Assembly: GCF_021648855.1 (NCBI RefSeq)
Contig: NZ_JAKJHX010000016.1
Coordinates: forward strand, 7,209 to 60,240
DNA length: 53,032 bases
Source of the DNA: Tychonema litorale BBK16
GTDB lineage: Bacteria; Cyanobacteriota; Cyanobacteriia; Cyanobacteriales; Microcoleaceae
Direction: 5' to 3'
The notes under the pieces: generated by a model
The model's input: the letters and a program-made list of their open reading frames with translations, nothing else
Databases searched by the model: none
Told to the model about the DNA's origin: nothing
Translations under genes and position numbers: made by a program
Part shown: one piece after another, positions 17,195 to 26,195 of the stretch
Position numbering within the stretch: the stretch's first letter is position 1
Layout of the letters: each line of letters opens with the position of its first letter

Positions 17195-17782
17195 ATGAGT
17201 ATTGAAACTACCCTAAGAACCATAAGAAAAGAGCAAATTTTACCGTCTCCATTAGTAGATTCGCTGATTACTATATTACGCCAACAAGAGGAAATTATTC
17301 TGCAACAAAAAGAAACCATTGACAACTTAAAAAGAGAAAGTAAAGCAAAAGAATATTTATTAAAGGTTAAATTGCTTAGTGAAGAAGCACGTTTACCAGA
17401 ATATGCCTATGAAGGTGATACTGGGTTAGACTTATTTTCTACATCAGAAGCTTTTATAGAACCAGGTAAAAGTGCTTTAATACCTACAGGCATTAGTATT
17501 CAATTACCTCCAAAAACAGAGGCTCAAATTAGACCGCGGAGTGGGTTAGCACTAAAACATCAGGTAACGGTATTAAACGGACCAGGTACAGTCGATGAAG
17601 GCTATCGAGGAGAAATTGGAGTAATTTTAATTAATCATGGTACTTTACCTTTTAAAATTGAAATAGGTATGAAAATAGCACAAATGGTTATTCAACCTGT
17701 TTTATATGTCAAAGTGGAAAAGGTAGAAAAATTAAATGAAACTGACAGAGGTGTTGGCGGATTTGGATCGACAGGAATATGA
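17195..17782 (+). CDS. dut: dUTPase with N-terminal coiled-coil extension
   Basis: The C-terminal 140 residues form a complete trimeric dUTPase: motif 1 AYEGDTGLDL (71-80), motif 2 PRSGLA (114-119), motif 3 GTVDEGYRGE with likely catalytic D134, motif 4 GMKIAQ (158-163) and motif 5 GGFGSTG (188-194). It hydrolyses dUTP to dUMP, keeping uracil out of DNA. The first 55 residues (SLITILRQQEEIILQQKETIDNL) form a coiled coil that normal bacterial Dut (about 145 residues) lacks. The downstream deaminase gene overlaps by four bases (ATGA), implying translational coupling. A consensus promoter precedes it. Confidence 0.9.
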   Translation: MSIETTLRTIRKEQILPSPLVDSLITILRQQEEIILQQKETIDNLKRESKAKEYLLKVKLLSEEARLPEYAYEGDTGLDLFSTSEAFIEPGKSALIPTGISIQLPPKTEAQIRPRSGLALKHQVTVLNGPGTVDEGYRGEIGVILINHGTLPFKIEIGMKIAQMVIQPVLYVKVEKVEKLNETDRGVGGFGSTGI

Positions 17783-18330
17783 TAGATGAAATTTATCAAA
17801 GACCAAGCTGGGACGAATACTTTTTGATGTTAGCAAAATTAGCTGCAACTCGATCGACTTGTCTGGCTATTCCCGTAGGTGCTGTCATCGCCAAAAATCG
17901 ACAAGTATTAGCCACCGGTTACAACGGTTCGCCATCAGGTTCAGCACACTGTACAACTCAAGGGTTCTGCTATCCTGGTTTGAGTAGTTGTGATGCTAGC
18001 AAAACCTTACCATCGCGGGCGGTTCATGCAGAAGCAAATGCGATCGCCAAAGCCGCAAAACATGGTATATCTACTGCTGGAGCCACCATTTACGTCACCT
18101 TAGAACCCTGCATTTATTGTTTGAAGTTAGTCATTGCCGCTGGTATTCGGGAAATATTTTATGAAACCAGTTTTAACAGTGGAGAAAAAGCAGCTTTGAG
18201 AGATACTTTTATCAGTGAAGGTATTGTTGAACTCAAACAAATTCAGCTATCTGAAGATACAGCAAAAAAGGCTGCTTTATTTCTGCTGCATCCTACTTCT
18301 GTCCTAAAAGATACTATTCGTTTGGGGTAG
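17779..18330 (+). CDS. dCMP deaminase (zinc-dependent cytidine deaminase family)
   Basis: The 183-residue product deaminates dCMP to dUMP. The zinc site and catalytic glutamate are present as H83-A-E85 (VHAEANAI) and P110-C-x2-C (EPCIYC, 109-114). SRAVHAEANAIAKAAKHG and GATIYVTLEPC match the bacterial ComEB/dCMP-deaminase type. It overlaps the dut stop by four bases, so dUMP would be made from both dCMP and dUTP within one transcript, for ThyX. A HIP1 octamer inside this gene, unlike its two upstream neighbours, suggests longer residence. Confidence 0.88.
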   Translation: MIDEIYQRPSWDEYFLMLAKLAATRSTCLAIPVGAVIAKNRQVLATGYNGSPSGSAHCTTQGFCYPGLSSCDASKTLPSRAVHAEANAIAKAAKHGISTAGATIYVTLEPCIYCLKLVIAAGIREIFYETSFNSGEKAALRDTFISEGIVELKQIQLSEDTAKKAALFLLHPTSVLKDTIRLG

Positions 18331-18415
18331 GGAAACGGCATTGCTGTATCCTCGGTTACGTGGAATGATAATTTTACGGTTTAACAGTCAACCGTTAACC
18401 GTCAACAATCAACAT

Positions 18416-18928
18416 TTAATTAAACTCATTCACAGCTTGCAAATAGTCGATCGCAGCATCTATCCTAGAAGAATACTTAAAAGCAAACTGATCGAACCAA
18501 AATCTCTCATCAGAATCTTTACTTAAATTCTTCAGCCAAACTTGAGCTTGTCTCACTTTCTCCCGGTGGGTTCTCACTGGAACCTGCTGCTGGAAGACAG
18601 TTTCGACTTGCTGCTGTTCCTGGTTGACCATTTCCTGAGCTTTATTTTGTGCTTCATCTTCAGCCAAAAGCCGCTCCTGTTTAGCAACTTCTTGAGCTTG
18701 ATCTTGTTTTTCGTACTCAGCCTTAACTTGAGCTAAATCCTGGTCAAAACCACCAAAATGCAAATTTTCGCCGGAAGTTTCAATTGCTTGATTAGACGGC
18801 ACAGCATTTGCTTGCCAGAGCAGTTCTGGTTGCACAATTCCCTGACTTTTCAACTCAGCAGATTTTTTCTGAGATTCTTGATATTCAGCTTTAAGTTCAG
18901 CCAACAAACGCTCTATTGATTCCATCAC
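18416..18928 (-). CDS. Coiled-coil protein, salt-stress Slr1339-like
   Basis: The 170-residue product is mostly charged helix: MMESIERLLAELKAEYQESQ at the start, a Gln/Glu-rich coil (residues 62-115), and a C-terminal WLKNLSKDSDERFWFDQFA...SRIDAAIDYL segment. The N and C ends resemble the cyanobacterial family annotated as salt-stress protein, Slr1339 type, by eye. The role is unknown. The gene is on the minus strand 62 bp downstream of the VWA gene and may be cotranscribed with it. Confidence 0.6.
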   Translation of the reverse strand: MMESIERLLAELKAEYQESQKKSAELKSQGIVQPELLWQANAVPSNQAIETSGENLHFGGFDQDLAQVKAEYEKQDQAQEVAKQERLLAEDEAQNKAQEMVNQEQQQVETVFQQQVPVRTHREKVRQAQVWLKNLSKDSDERFWFDQFAFKYSSRIDAAIDYLQAVNEFN

Positions 18929-18990
18929 TTAACCCCTAAACAATGCCCTATGCCCTATGCCCATATCCGAATGTTACTGAGAAAAGCTAC

Positions 18991-19596
18991 TTAATCAGTT
19001 ATTGCATTCAGCAATACTTCTGTTAGAGTCATTTCTTCCATATCATCCATCGTTACAGTATCAACGATATCGAATTTAGCCCCAGCGCTTTGCAGTTCGT
19101 CATCCAAGATTTTGAGAAACTTGGTAGCTTCTGGGGCATTTCCTACTTGAATAAACGAAATTGCTAACTCTTCATCGCAATCGAGCTTCCGCGAAGCCTC
19201 TATAATTGTTTTCATCACCTCTTTGCGATCGTCCGGTTCTCCATCCGTCACCACTAATATTGTTTCTCCATTTGGCTTCGTCTGACCGGATATTTTTCGC
19301 TGAAAATAGTTGTTGAGAGCGTCTTGGAGTACAATCGCCAAATTCGTAGTCCCAGAAGGCTCATTTTCTTGGAATATTTGCACAACTTTCGCTGCTGTTA
19401 CATTGTCATACCGTTTGAAGCGACCAGAAAACAAGTAAACTGTAATACCATCAGGGTCTAATTCTTCGCATTTATTCGCTAATGCGATCGTCGATTCTTG
19501 CATGAGCACCCACCGACTCTTACCGCCCGTTTGGTCTTTCGTATACATACTGCCACTTTTGTCAATAATCAGCGTATAGTCTCGGTTCAGAAGCAT
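18991..19596 (-). CDS. von Willebrand factor type A domain protein
   Basis: From the ATG at 19596, which has an AGGAAAA ribosome-binding site 5-12 bases upstream, the product has 201 residues; a longer upstream frame exists but lacks one. A complete MIDAS metal site is visible: DKSGSM (12-17), SGTTN, and TDGEPDD. The domain binds protein partners through Mg2+ and is cytoplasmic, with no signal or membrane segment. Similar TerF/TerY-like VWA proteins occur in stress and tellurite-type clusters, but no such partners are seen here. It lies 104 bp downstream of ndhN. Confidence 0.82.
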   Translation of the reverse strand: MLLNRDYTLIIDKSGSMYTKDQTGGKSRWVLMQESTIALANKCEELDPDGITVYLFSGRFKRYDNVTAAKVVQIFQENEPSGTTNLAIVLQDALNNYFQRKISGQTKPNGETILVVTDGEPDDRKEVMKTIIEASRKLDCDEELAISFIQVGNAPEATKFLKILDDELQSAGAKFDIVDTVTMDDMEEMTLTEVLLNAITD

Positions 19597-19700
19597 AAAA
19601 GTTTTCCTGTTAATTAGGTTTATGGCAAAAAGTGTAAAACCAGCGAGCAAAAGCTGTTGAGCTTTACTTGCTCGCTGTATTTTTTAGTTGATTGCCGAAT

Positions 19701-20177
19701 TTAAGCTACAACTAAAGCATCCTTGAGTGGCTTCCAGCTAAAAACCCGATCGCCCCCCATCTCTACTGCTATTTTAACTCGCGGTTCAAGAGTCGGCAAA
19801 ACAGTCAGATATTCAACTTCCTGACTAGACAAAACCTGCCCTTCAATAATCCACAGCACCAATCCCTTTGCTTTGGCAGGCAAATTGTCCAATTGAGTCT
19901 GCAACATCGGTGGCACGTAATATGTATAACCCACAGCCCCTTCATTGCCAGTAGTTTTCTTACCCAAATGTGGTGGCCGCACCCCGTGAACTCCCGTCAA
20001 ATACATCGCCAAATCGCCCAAACCCCGCGCCGTAATGTTGTACGCACCGTAACCCGCAGCCCTCAGCCGACGAAGGTAGCGCCCCTCAAAGCCTCCCTCC
20101 AATGGAACGTACAGGGCCAACGACCCCGACTTTTCCAAATCCCGAATCATATCTGAACCCGTCGTAATTAGTCCCAT
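19701..20177 (-). CDS. ndhN: NAD(P)H-quinone oxidoreductase subunit N
   Basis: NdhN is a cyanobacterial/chloroplast-specific peripheral subunit of the thylakoid NDH-1 complex, which takes part in cyclic electron flow and respiration. With the ATG at 20177 the protein has 158 residues, the normal length. It shows LITTGSDMIRDLEKSGSLALYVPLEGGFEG, RLRAAGYGAYNITARGLGDLA and HGVRPPHLGKKTTGNEGAVG, which are strongly typical. A 14-residue upstream extension from 20219 is unlikely. The gene is divergent from the ribosomal protein block. Confidence 0.93.
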   Translation of the reverse strand: MGLITTGSDMIRDLEKSGSLALYVPLEGGFEGRYLRRLRAAGYGAYNITARGLGDLAMYLTGVHGVRPPHLGKKTTGNEGAVGYTYYVPPMLQTQLDNLPAKAKGLVLWIIEGQVLSSQEVEYLTVLPTLEPRVKIAVEMGGDRVFSWKPLKDALVVA

Positions 20178-20604
20178 AAATTTCTGTTGCTTACTGTAGG
20201 AAAATTTGCTCGATCGCACATTGCGAGATGGAAGTATTATAAATCCTAAAGCTGAGTCAAAAAAATCTCATAATGGCCTTGACAAATCGCCAACACTTCA
20301 TGTACTATTGTGAATCGTTGCTGTAAAGGATACTGAGTGGCTAGCTGCTCAAGTCCAGGCACGAAAAAGCAAGCACAAAATAAATTTCAGAGACTCAACA
20401 GCTAGAAGCCTGTAAATCTCAAAACTTGCAAGACTTCCACAAGCTCCCAAATTTAAAATTTCAATTTTAAACACCGCGGAAAGCTGTTGGTTGATAACAG
20501 TTAAATGCGGAAACAGTGAAATAAATGTTTCTGCACAAGAGCAAGCGGATTGACGTAAACCTCGCAATCCGAAACCTCTTGCGTAAATAAAAGGAAAAAA
20601 ATCA
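20178..20604. promoter_or_regulatory. 427-bp region with ndhN promoter and ribosomal block promoter/leader
   Basis: For the plus strand, TTGACA (20279-20284), 18 bases and TACTAT (20303-20308) make a strong promoter, giving a leader of about 290 nt before rplC. The leader ends in a hairpin: GCAAG 20541-20545 with CTTGC 20578-20582 outside, and CGGATTG 20546-20552 with CAATCCG 20565-20571 inside, just before the AAGGA ribosome-binding site. No gene was seen. Confidence 0.6.
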
Positions 20605-21240
20605 GTGTCAGTAGGCATCCTTGGTACAAAACTAGGCATGACTCAGGTGTTTGACGCCGAAGGGAGAGCAATCCCCGTCACCGTCATACAAGCAGGGCCT
20701 TGTACAGTAACTCAAATTAAAACAAAACCAACTGACGGCTACAGTGCCGTTCAAATTGGATACAGCGAAGTCAAACCAAAGGCTCTCAACAAGCCAGAAT
20801 TGGGACACCTTGCCAAGTCGGGGGCGAATCCATTACGCCACTTGCACGAATACCGCTTGGAAGACACCAGTTCATTTGAATTAGGTCAACAACTAAATGC
20901 CGATGCTTTTACAGCCGGACAAATAGTAGACGTCATTGGTACTAGCATCGGTAAAGGCTTTGCGGGTTTCCAAAAACGCCACAACTTCAAACGAGGCCCA
21001 ATGTCTCACGGTTCCAAGAACCACCGCGAACCCGGATCGATCGGGCCTGGAACAACCCCCGGCCGTGTCTACCCTGGTAAGAAAATGGCAGGACGGATGG
21101 GCAACGTTCAAGTAACCGTCCGCAAGCTAACAATCGTGCGGGTAGATACAGAGCGGAATCTGCTACTAATTAAAGGAGCCGTTCCCGGTAAATCTGGTGC
21201 CTTAGTCAATGTTGTGCCTGAGAAAAAAGTTGGGTGGTAG
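20605..21240 (+). CDS. rplC: 50S ribosomal protein L3
   Basis: L3 (211 residues) is an early assembly protein of the 50S subunit near the peptidyl-transferase centre. It starts at a GTG with an AAGGA site 9 bases upstream and shows [16 protein letters not shown], then [21 protein letters not shown] and [17 protein letters not shown]. As usual in cyanobacteria, rpsJ is not upstream. It is the first gene of the ribosomal block. Confidence 0.97.
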   Translation: MSVGILGTKLGMTQVFDAEGRAIPVTVIQAGPCTVTQIKTKPTDGYSAVQIGYSEVKPKALNKPELGHLAKSGANPLRHLHEYRLEDTSSFELGQQLNADAFTAGQIVDVIGTSIGKGFAGFQKRHNFKRGPMSHGSKNHREPGSIGPGTTPGRVYPGKKMAGRMGNVQVTVRKLTIVRVDTERNLLLIKGAVPGKSGALVNVVPEKKVGW

Positions 21241-21337
21241 TTATGGATTATTCGTTATCAGTATATAGATAACAAATAAAAAATAACCAATCACAACTAA
21301 CAACTAACAACTAACAACAGACAAAGGACAAAAAAAC
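21241..21337. repeat. STRR spacer rplC-rplD
   Basis: A/C-rich short repeats of the type CTAACAA (about 21295-21316) follow a segment of dispersed AT-rich words. An AAAGGACAAAAAAACATG context forms the ribosome-binding site of rplD. Confidence 0.55.
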
Positions 21338-21970
21338 ATGGTTAACTGTGTAGTACGAAATTGGCAAGGCGAAGAAGTTGGAGAAACAACTTTAGAAATG
21401 CGCGTAGCCAAAAAAGAAAACGCTTCTCATATCGTTCACAGAGCATTGACGCGGCAACTGAACAACGCTCGTCAAGGAAATGCTTGCACCAAAACTAGAG
21501 CCGAAGTCAGAGGCGGTGGACGCAAACCTTGGCGTCAAAAAGGAACTGGCCGAGCGAGAGCAGGTTCTATCCGCTCTCCACTGTGGCGTGGTGGCGGTGT
21601 CATCTTCGGGCCAAAACCGAGAGACTTTGAAGTCAAGATGAACAAAAAAGAACGCCGTCTTGCTTTGCGGACAGCATTCTTCAGTCGTACCGAAGACATA
21701 ATTGTGGTTCAAGAATTTGCAGAGCAATTTCCCAGACCAAAAAGTAAAGAACTGCTAAGTGCGATCGCCCGTTGGGGTATCGAACCCAACAAAAAAGTTC
21801 TGTTAATCTTGCCAGAACCGCAACTAAACGTCTATTTGTCTGGACGTAACATCGAATTGGTGAACGTCATCCTGGCAACTTCCCTGAATGTTTACGACGT
21901 TCTTGCGGCTGACAAAATTATCATCACATCTACAGCCATAGCCAAAATTCAGGAGATTTACGGTGAGTAA
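21338..21970 (+). CDS. rplD: 50S ribosomal protein L4
   Basis: L4 (210 residues) binds 23S rRNA and lines the exit tunnel. In E. coli it also represses its own operon. The tunnel loop is visible as [35 protein letters not shown] with its Arg-rich tip. The following rplW starts at a GTG inside the rplD end (overlap of 8 bases), so the two are probably translationally coupled. Confidence 0.97.
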   Translation: MVNCVVRNWQGEEVGETTLEMRVAKKENASHIVHRALTRQLNNARQGNACTKTRAEVRGGGRKPWRQKGTGRARAGSIRSPLWRGGGVIFGPKPRDFEVKMNKKERRLALRTAFFSRTEDIIVVQEFAEQFPRPKSKELLSAIARWGIEPNKKVLLILPEPQLNVYLSGRNIELVNVILATSLNVYDVLAADKIIITSTAIAKIQEIYGE

Positions 21971-22271
21971 AATCGACCCCCGCGACTACGCAGATTTGAT
22001 CCAACGTCCTGTTCTCACCGAGAAAGCTACCCGAATGATGGAATTGAATCAATTCACATTCGACGTAGCCCCCAAAGCGACAAAGCCTCAAATTAAAGCA
22101 GCAATCGAAGAATTGTTCAAGGTGAAAGTCACCGCAGTCAACACCCAAAACCCGCCGCGCAAAAAACGTCGAGTTGGCAAGTTTGTCGGTTTCAAACCTT
22201 GTTACAAACGAGCAACTGTAACCCTGACCGACGGAGATTCAATCCGCAAACTCTTATTCCCAGAAGTTTAA
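21963..22271 (+). CDS. rplW: 50S ribosomal protein L23
   Basis: L23 (102 residues) sits at the tunnel exit, where trigger factor and SRP dock. It begins at a GTG inside the end of rpl[41 protein letters not shown] and [13 protein letters not shown] identify it. Length is typical of cyanobacteria. A 180-bp STRR spacer follows. Confidence 0.96.
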   Translation: MSKIDPRDYADLIQRPVLTEKATRMMELNQFTFDVAPKATKPQIKAAIEELFKVKVTAVNTQNPPRKKRRVGKFVGFKPCYKRATVTLTDGDSIRKLLFPEV

Positions 22272-22451
22272 AATTTAGTAATAGGTAATCGGTAATAGGT
22301 GATAGGTAATGGGTAATGGGAATGGGTAATAAAAAAGCATGAAAGATGAATTCGGACTTCATAAATTCTAATTACCAATTCCCAATTCCCAATTCCCAAT
22401 TATCAATTACCAATTACCAATTACCAATTACCAACTACCGATCGCAAAATT
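22272..22451. repeat. STRR spacer rplW-rplB with complementary arms
   Basis: The left half (about 22278-22330) consists of GGTAATA/GGTAATG heptamer-like units, and the right half (about 22371-22439) of AATTACC/AATTCCC units. The halves are largely complementary and could fold the mRNA into a long imperfect hairpin. Confidence 0.75.
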
Positions 22452-23315
22452 ATGGGCATTCGTTCTTACCGACCTTATACCGCCAGCACCAGAGAAAAAA
22501 GCGTCTCCGACTTTGCTGAAGTTACTCGCTCAGAGCCCGAAAAGTCTCTAACCAGCAACAAGCACACCAAACAAGGCCGCAACAACCGAGGCGTCATCAC
22601 CTGTCGTCACCGGGGAGGCGGTCACAAACGCCTTTATAGAGACATCGATTTCCGTCGCGACAAACATAGCATTCCTGCTACCGTCAAGGAAATCGAATAT
22701 GACCCTAACCGTAACGCCCGCATCGCCCTCGTCTTCTACAAAGACGGCGAAAAACGGTACATCCTTCATCCGCTGAACCTAACCGTCGGTACAGTGATTG
22801 TCTCAGGCCCAGACGCACCGATCGAGATCGGTAACGCCCTACCCCTGAGCAACATACCCCTAGGTACAAGCATCCATAACGTCGAGCTAGTACCAGGTAA
22901 AGGCGGACAAATCGTCCGTTCAGCCGGCTCCAGCGCTCAGCTAATGGCAAAAGAAGGTAGCTACGTTACCCTCAAACTGCCCTCCGGTGAACAACGCAAA
23001 GTCCGCGCCGACTGCTACGCCACCATCGGTCAAGTCGGCAACACAGACGCTAGAAACATCAGCCTTGGTAAAGCCGGCCGCACCCGCTGGAAAGGCCGTC
23101 GCCCAACCGTCCGCGGATCGGCAATGAACCCAGTTGACCACCCGCATGGTGGTGGTGAAGGCAGAGCTCCCATTGGGCGCTCTGGGCCTGTAACTCCTTG
23201 GGGTAAACCAGCATTGGGTGCCAAAACCCGGAGCAAAAACAAGCGCAGCGACTCTTTAATCGTCCGCCGTCGCCGTAAATCTTCCAAGCGTGGCAAGGGT
23301 GGCAGACAAAGTTAA
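22452..23315 (+). CDS. rplB: 50S ribosomal protein L2
   Basis: L2 (287 residues) is needed for subunit joining and peptidyl transfer. [20 protein letters not shown], the conserved [17 protein letters not shown] carrying the essential histidine, and [15 protein letters not shown] at the end are all present. The ATG lies in GCAAAATTATGGGC with no Shine-Dalgarno, directly after an STRR spacer. Confidence 0.97.
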   Translation: MGIRSYRPYTASTREKSVSDFAEVTRSEPEKSLTSNKHTKQGRNNRGVITCRHRGGGHKRLYRDIDFRRDKHSIPATVKEIEYDPNRNARIALVFYKDGEKRYILHPLNLTVGTVIVSGPDAPIEIGNALPLSNIPLGTSIHNVELVPGKGGQIVRSAGSSAQLMAKEGSYVTLKLPSGEQRKVRADCYATIGQVGNTDARNISLGKAGRTRWKGRRPTVRGSAMNPVDHPHGGGEGRAPIGRSGPVTPWGKPALGAKTRSKNKRSDSLIVRRRRKSSKRGKGGRQS

Positions 23316-23451
23316 TGTTAATAGGTAATGGGTAATAGGTAATAGGTAATGGGTAATCAGTAATAGGTTATTGGAAATAACAAATTATCAATGCCCAATG
23401 CCCAATGCCCAATGCCCGATGCCCGATGCCCAATTCCCAATTCCCAAAATT
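23316..23451. repeat. STRR spacer rplB-rpsS
   Basis: GGTAATGG/GGTAATAG units (about 23325-23370) are followed by CAATGCC/CGATGCC and CAATTCC units (about 23393-23446). The array is translated in the rpsS frame, which gives a spurious 27-residue N-terminal extension upstream of the real rpsS start. Confidence 0.75.
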
Positions 23452-23733
23452 ATGTCTCGTTCATTAAAAAAAGGCCCGTTTGTCGCAGACCATCTGATGA
23501 CAAAAATCGAAAAACTCAATGCTGCTGGCCAAAAACAGTTAATTAAAACTTGGTCGCGAGCTTCCACAATCCTGCCCCAAATGGTAGGCCACACCATCGC
23601 AGTTCATAACGGCAGACAACACGTCCCTGTCTACGTTACAGACCAAATGGTGGGTCACAAATTAGGAGAATTTTCTCCGACTCGCACCTTTAGAGGTCAC
23701 GCAAAAAGTGGTGACAAAAAGGCCAAAAGATAG
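23452..23733 (+). CDS. rpsS: 30S ribosomal protein S19
   Basis: S19 (93 residues) lies in the 30S head near the A site. The start at 23452 is chosen because every S19 begins [10 protein letters not shown]; the frame upstream is only translated STRR sequence. [18 protein letters not shown] is at the end. The start context AAAATTATG has no Shine-Dalgarno. Confidence 0.97.
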   Translation: MSRSLKKGPFVADHLMTKIEKLNAAGQKQLIKTWSRASTILPQMVGHTIAVHNGRQHVPVYVTDQMVGHKLGEFSPTRTFRGHAKSGDKKAKR

Positions 23734-23825
23734 CCTAATTAGGTGACAGGTAATAGGTAATCGGCAAACAATTACCAATTACCAATTACCTTCCAATTAC
23801 CTTACTCCCAATTACAAAAATCGCA
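23734..23825. repeat. STRR spacer rpsS-rplV
   Basis: GGTAATA-type units followed by CAATTACC units, again with mutually complementary halves. The rplV ATG follows TTACAAAAATCGCAATGG without a Shine-Dalgarno sequence. Confidence 0.65.
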
Positions 23826-24185
23826 ATGGCTATAGATACCACATCCGAAATAAAGGCGATCGCCCGCTATATTAGAAGCTCGCCCTTCAAAGTGCGCCGA
23901 GTTCTCGACCAAATTCGAGGCAAAAGCTATCAAGAAGCGCTGATTCTACTCGAATTCATGCCGTACCGAGCTTGCGAACCAATTGTTAAAGTTTTGCGTT
24001 CCGCAGTAGCCAACGCCGAACACAACGCAGGATTGGACAAATCCAAGCTAGTAGTTTCTCAAGCTTACGCAGACCAAGGCCCAGTCCTCAAGCGCTTTAG
24101 ACCCCGCGCCCAAGGTCGTGCCTACCAAATTCGCAAGCCAACCTGTCACATCACCGTGATAGTAGCTCCGCTCCTAGACAAATAA
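23826..24185 (+). CDS. rplV: 50S ribosomal protein L22
   Basis: L22 (119 residues) has a long beta-hairpin reaching the exit tunnel. [25 protein letters not shown] and [21 protein letters not shown] are diagnostic. The rpsC gene starts 15 bp downstream with a clear AGAGAAA-containing leader, so the two should be cotranscribed. Confidence 0.96.
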   Translation: MAIDTTSEIKAIARYIRSSPFKVRRVLDQIRGKSYQEALILLEFMPYRACEPIVKVLRSAVANAEHNAGLDKSKLVVSQAYADQGPVLKRFRPRAQGRAYQIRKPTCHITVIVAPLLDK

Positions 24186-24200
24186 CCAAGAGAAACTGTT

Positions 24201-24929
24201 ATGGGACAAAAAATACATCCAATTGGTTTTCGCCTCGGCATAACCCAAGAGCACCGCTCTCGTTGGTTTGCTGATGCCAGAAACTATCCCGAACTCTTGC
24301 AAGAAGACTTCAAAATTCGCAAGTACGTCCGCAAAAACCTCAGTAACGCTGGGATTTCCTCAGTCCGAATTGAACGCAAAGCCGATCAAATCGACCTAGA
24401 AGTGTTCACAGCCAGACCTGGTGTTGTCGTAGGCCGCGGTGGAGCAGGCATCGAAACATTACGAGTCGGTTTGCAACAGCTACTCGGCAACAACCGCCAA
24501 ATCCGCATCAACGTTGTTGAAGTTCAACGAGTTGATGCTGATGCCACTCTAATCGCAGAGTACATCGCTCAGCAACTAGAACGGCGCGTATCTTTCCGCC
24601 GAGTGGTTCGCCAAGCGATTACTCGCGCTCAAAAAGTGGGTATTGAAGGCATCAAAATTCAAGTCAGCGGACGACTCAACGGCGCAGAAATCGCCCGTAC
24701 TGAGTGGACGCGGGAAGGAAGAGTTCCTTTGCACACCTTGCGTGCTGACATTGATTACTCCTACTGCACCGCCCAAACCATCTACGGTATCCTCGGCATT
24801 AAAGTTTGGGTTTTCAAAGGCGAAATTATTCCTGGACAGGAGCAAATCGCAGCCCCGAATGCAGCTTTGCCTCGTACCAAGAACAAGCGTCGCCGTCAGG
24901 ATTTTGAAGATCGATCGAACGAAGGCTAG
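24201..24929 (+). CDS. rpsC: 30S ribosomal protein S3
   Basis: S3 (242 residues) forms part of the mRNA entry channel. [22 protein letters not shown], the KH-domain core [15 protein letters not shown] and [19 protein letters not shown] sequence (here [15 protein letters not shown]) are present. The C-terminal 30 residues are basic and acidic mixed ([18 protein letters not shown]), slightly longer than in E. coli, as in other cyanobacteria. Confidence 0.96.
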   Translation: MGQKIHPIGFRLGITQEHRSRWFADARNYPELLQEDFKIRKYVRKNLSNAGISSVRIERKADQIDLEVFTARPGVVVGRGGAGIETLRVGLQQLLGNNRQIRINVVEVQRVDADATLIAEYIAQQLERRVSFRRVVRQAITRAQKVGIEGIKIQVSGRLNGAEIARTEWTREGRVPLHTLRADIDYSYCTAQTIYGILGIKVWVFKGEIIPGQEQIAAPNAALPRTKNKRRRQDFEDRSNEG

Positions 24930-25039
24930 TGGTTAACTGTTAATTGTCAGTGGGTGAATGGTCAATTGTTCAAAACCAATTACCAATTACCAACTATCAA
25001 TTACTAATTGCCAATTCCCAATTACCAAATCCCCCAGCC
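24930..25039. repeat. STRR spacer rpsC-rplP
   Basis: CCAATTA/CCAACTA/CCAATTC units occupy about 24975-25030. As with rpsS, an open frame reads through this array into rplP and would add 32 spurious residues. Confidence 0.65.
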
Positions 25040-25453
25040 ATGTTAAGCCCTAAAAGAACCAAATTCCGCAAACAACAGCGCGGGAGAATGTGCGGTGTTG
25101 CCACCCGCGGCAACACAGTTAGCTTTGGTGACTTCGCGCTCCAAGCTATCGAACCCGCCTGGATCACTTCTCGCCAAATAGAAGCCGGACGGCGCGCCAT
25201 GACCCGCTACATCCGCCGGGGTGGCAAAATCTGGATTCGGATTTTCCCCGACAAACCAGTCACTCAAAGAGCAGCAGAAACCCGGATGGGTTCTGGTAAA
25301 GGCTCACCTGAGTTTTGGGTTGCCGTCGTCAAGCCGGGTCGGGTAATGTTTGAAATTGGTGGTGTCACCGAAGAAATTGCTCGCGAAGCAATGCGTTTGG
25401 CAGACTTCAAATTGCCAATTAAAACCAAGTTCATCACTCGCGAAGACGAGTAG
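25040..25453 (+). CDS. rplP: 50S ribosomal protein L16
   Basis: L16 (137 residues) organises the A-site region of 23S rRNA. The start at 25040 is chosen because the family begins [46 protein letters not shown] and [28 protein letters not shown] are diagnostic. No Shine-Dalgarno sequence lies before the ATG. rpmC follows after 23 bp. Confidence 0.97.
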   Translation: MLSPKRTKFRKQQRGRMCGVATRGNTVSFGDFALQAIEPAWITSRQIEAGRRAMTRYIRRGGKIWIRIFPDKPVTQRAAETRMGSGKGSPEFWVAVVKPGRVMFEIGGVTEEIAREAMRLADFKLPIKTKFITREDE

Positions 25454-25476
25454 TCATAACGATCAACGACAAAATT

Positions 25477-25752
25477 ATGTCTTTACCCAAGATTAAAGAA
25501 TCTAGAGATTTGAACGATGCCGAAGTGGCAGAGCAAATTTTAGCCGTCAAGCGCCAACTAATGGAACTTCGGTTGTTCCAAGCTACCGGCCGTATGGATA
25601 AGCCCCACTTGTTCAAGCACGCCAAACACCGACTAGCTCAACTGATGACGGTTGAACGCGATCGGCAAAGGGTGGCTGAAGCTGCTGCTGTTGCTGAAAA
25701 ATTAACTCAGTCTATAGAGACAACAGAAGTTGCCGAACCGATCGCACAGTAG
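25477..25752 (+). CDS. rpmC: 50S ribosomal protein L29
   Basis: L29 (91 residues) is a helical hairpin at the tunnel exit. [29 protein letters not shown] and [20 protein letters not shown] define it. The protein is about 20 residues longer than most because of an Ala/Glu-rich tail ([15 protein letters not shown]...). The ATG lies in CGACAAAATTATGTC, without a Shine-Dalgarno. Confidence 0.93.
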   Translation: MSLPKIKESRDLNDAEVAEQILAVKRQLMELRLFQATGRMDKPHLFKHAKHRLAQLMTVERDRQRVAEAAAVAEKLTQSIETTEVAEPIAQ

Positions 25753-25790
25753 TTACAAAAAACTCAATTGCACAACAAAAATAGGTAGGT

Positions 25791-26039
25791 ATGGCAGTTA
25801 AAGAACGAGTTGGCGTAGTAGTCAGCGACAAAATGGACAAAACTGTGGTAGTGGCAATCGAAAACCGCTCCTCCCACACCAAATACGGCAAAATCGTAGT
25901 CCGCACCAAACGTTACAAAGTTCACGACGAAGAAAATAAGTGCAAACCGGGCGATCGAGTCCGCATCACTGAAACCCGTCCGTTGAGCAAAACCAAACGC
26001 TGGACAGTTGCCGAAATCTTCGGTACAAAAAACGGCTAA
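25791..26039 (+). CDS. rpsQ: 30S ribosomal protein S17
   Basis: S17 (82 residues) is a primary 16S rRNA-binding protein. [40 protein letters not shown] and [18 protein letters not shown] identify it. TAGGTAGGT just upstream of the ATG may serve as ribosome-binding site. A 156-bp repeat-rich spacer follows before rplN. Confidence 0.96.
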   Translation: MAVKERVGVVVSDKMDKTVVVAIENRSSHTKYGKIVVRTKRYKVHDEENKCKPGDRVRITETRPLSKTKRWTVAEIFGTKNG

Positions 26040-26195
26040 CAGTTAATTGCTAATCGCCCGCCGATTAACAATTCCCTGCTTCAGTCAACAGCGGTGCCCT
26101 GAGCGAAGTCGAAGGGTCAACAGTTAACAGCGGTGCCCTGAGCGAAGTCGAAGGGTCAACAGTTAACAGTCAACAGTTAACAGTCACAAATAACC
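26040..26195. repeat. Spacer rpsQ-rplN with duplicated 39-bp unit and CAGTTAA repeats
   Basis: An exact 39-bp direct repeat occupies 26089-26127 and 26128-26166; each unit holds CCTGAGCGAAGTCGAAGGG plus AACAGTTAA. It is followed by shorter AACAGTTAACAGTC repeats. The core resembles a dispersed cyanobacterial repeat. Confidence 0.8.

Noticed and set aside
23371..23451. N-terminal extension of S19
   Set aside because: The 27 residues are a translated CAATGCC repeat; the universal S19 start is at 23452. The same applies to extensions of rplP, rpoA and rplQ.
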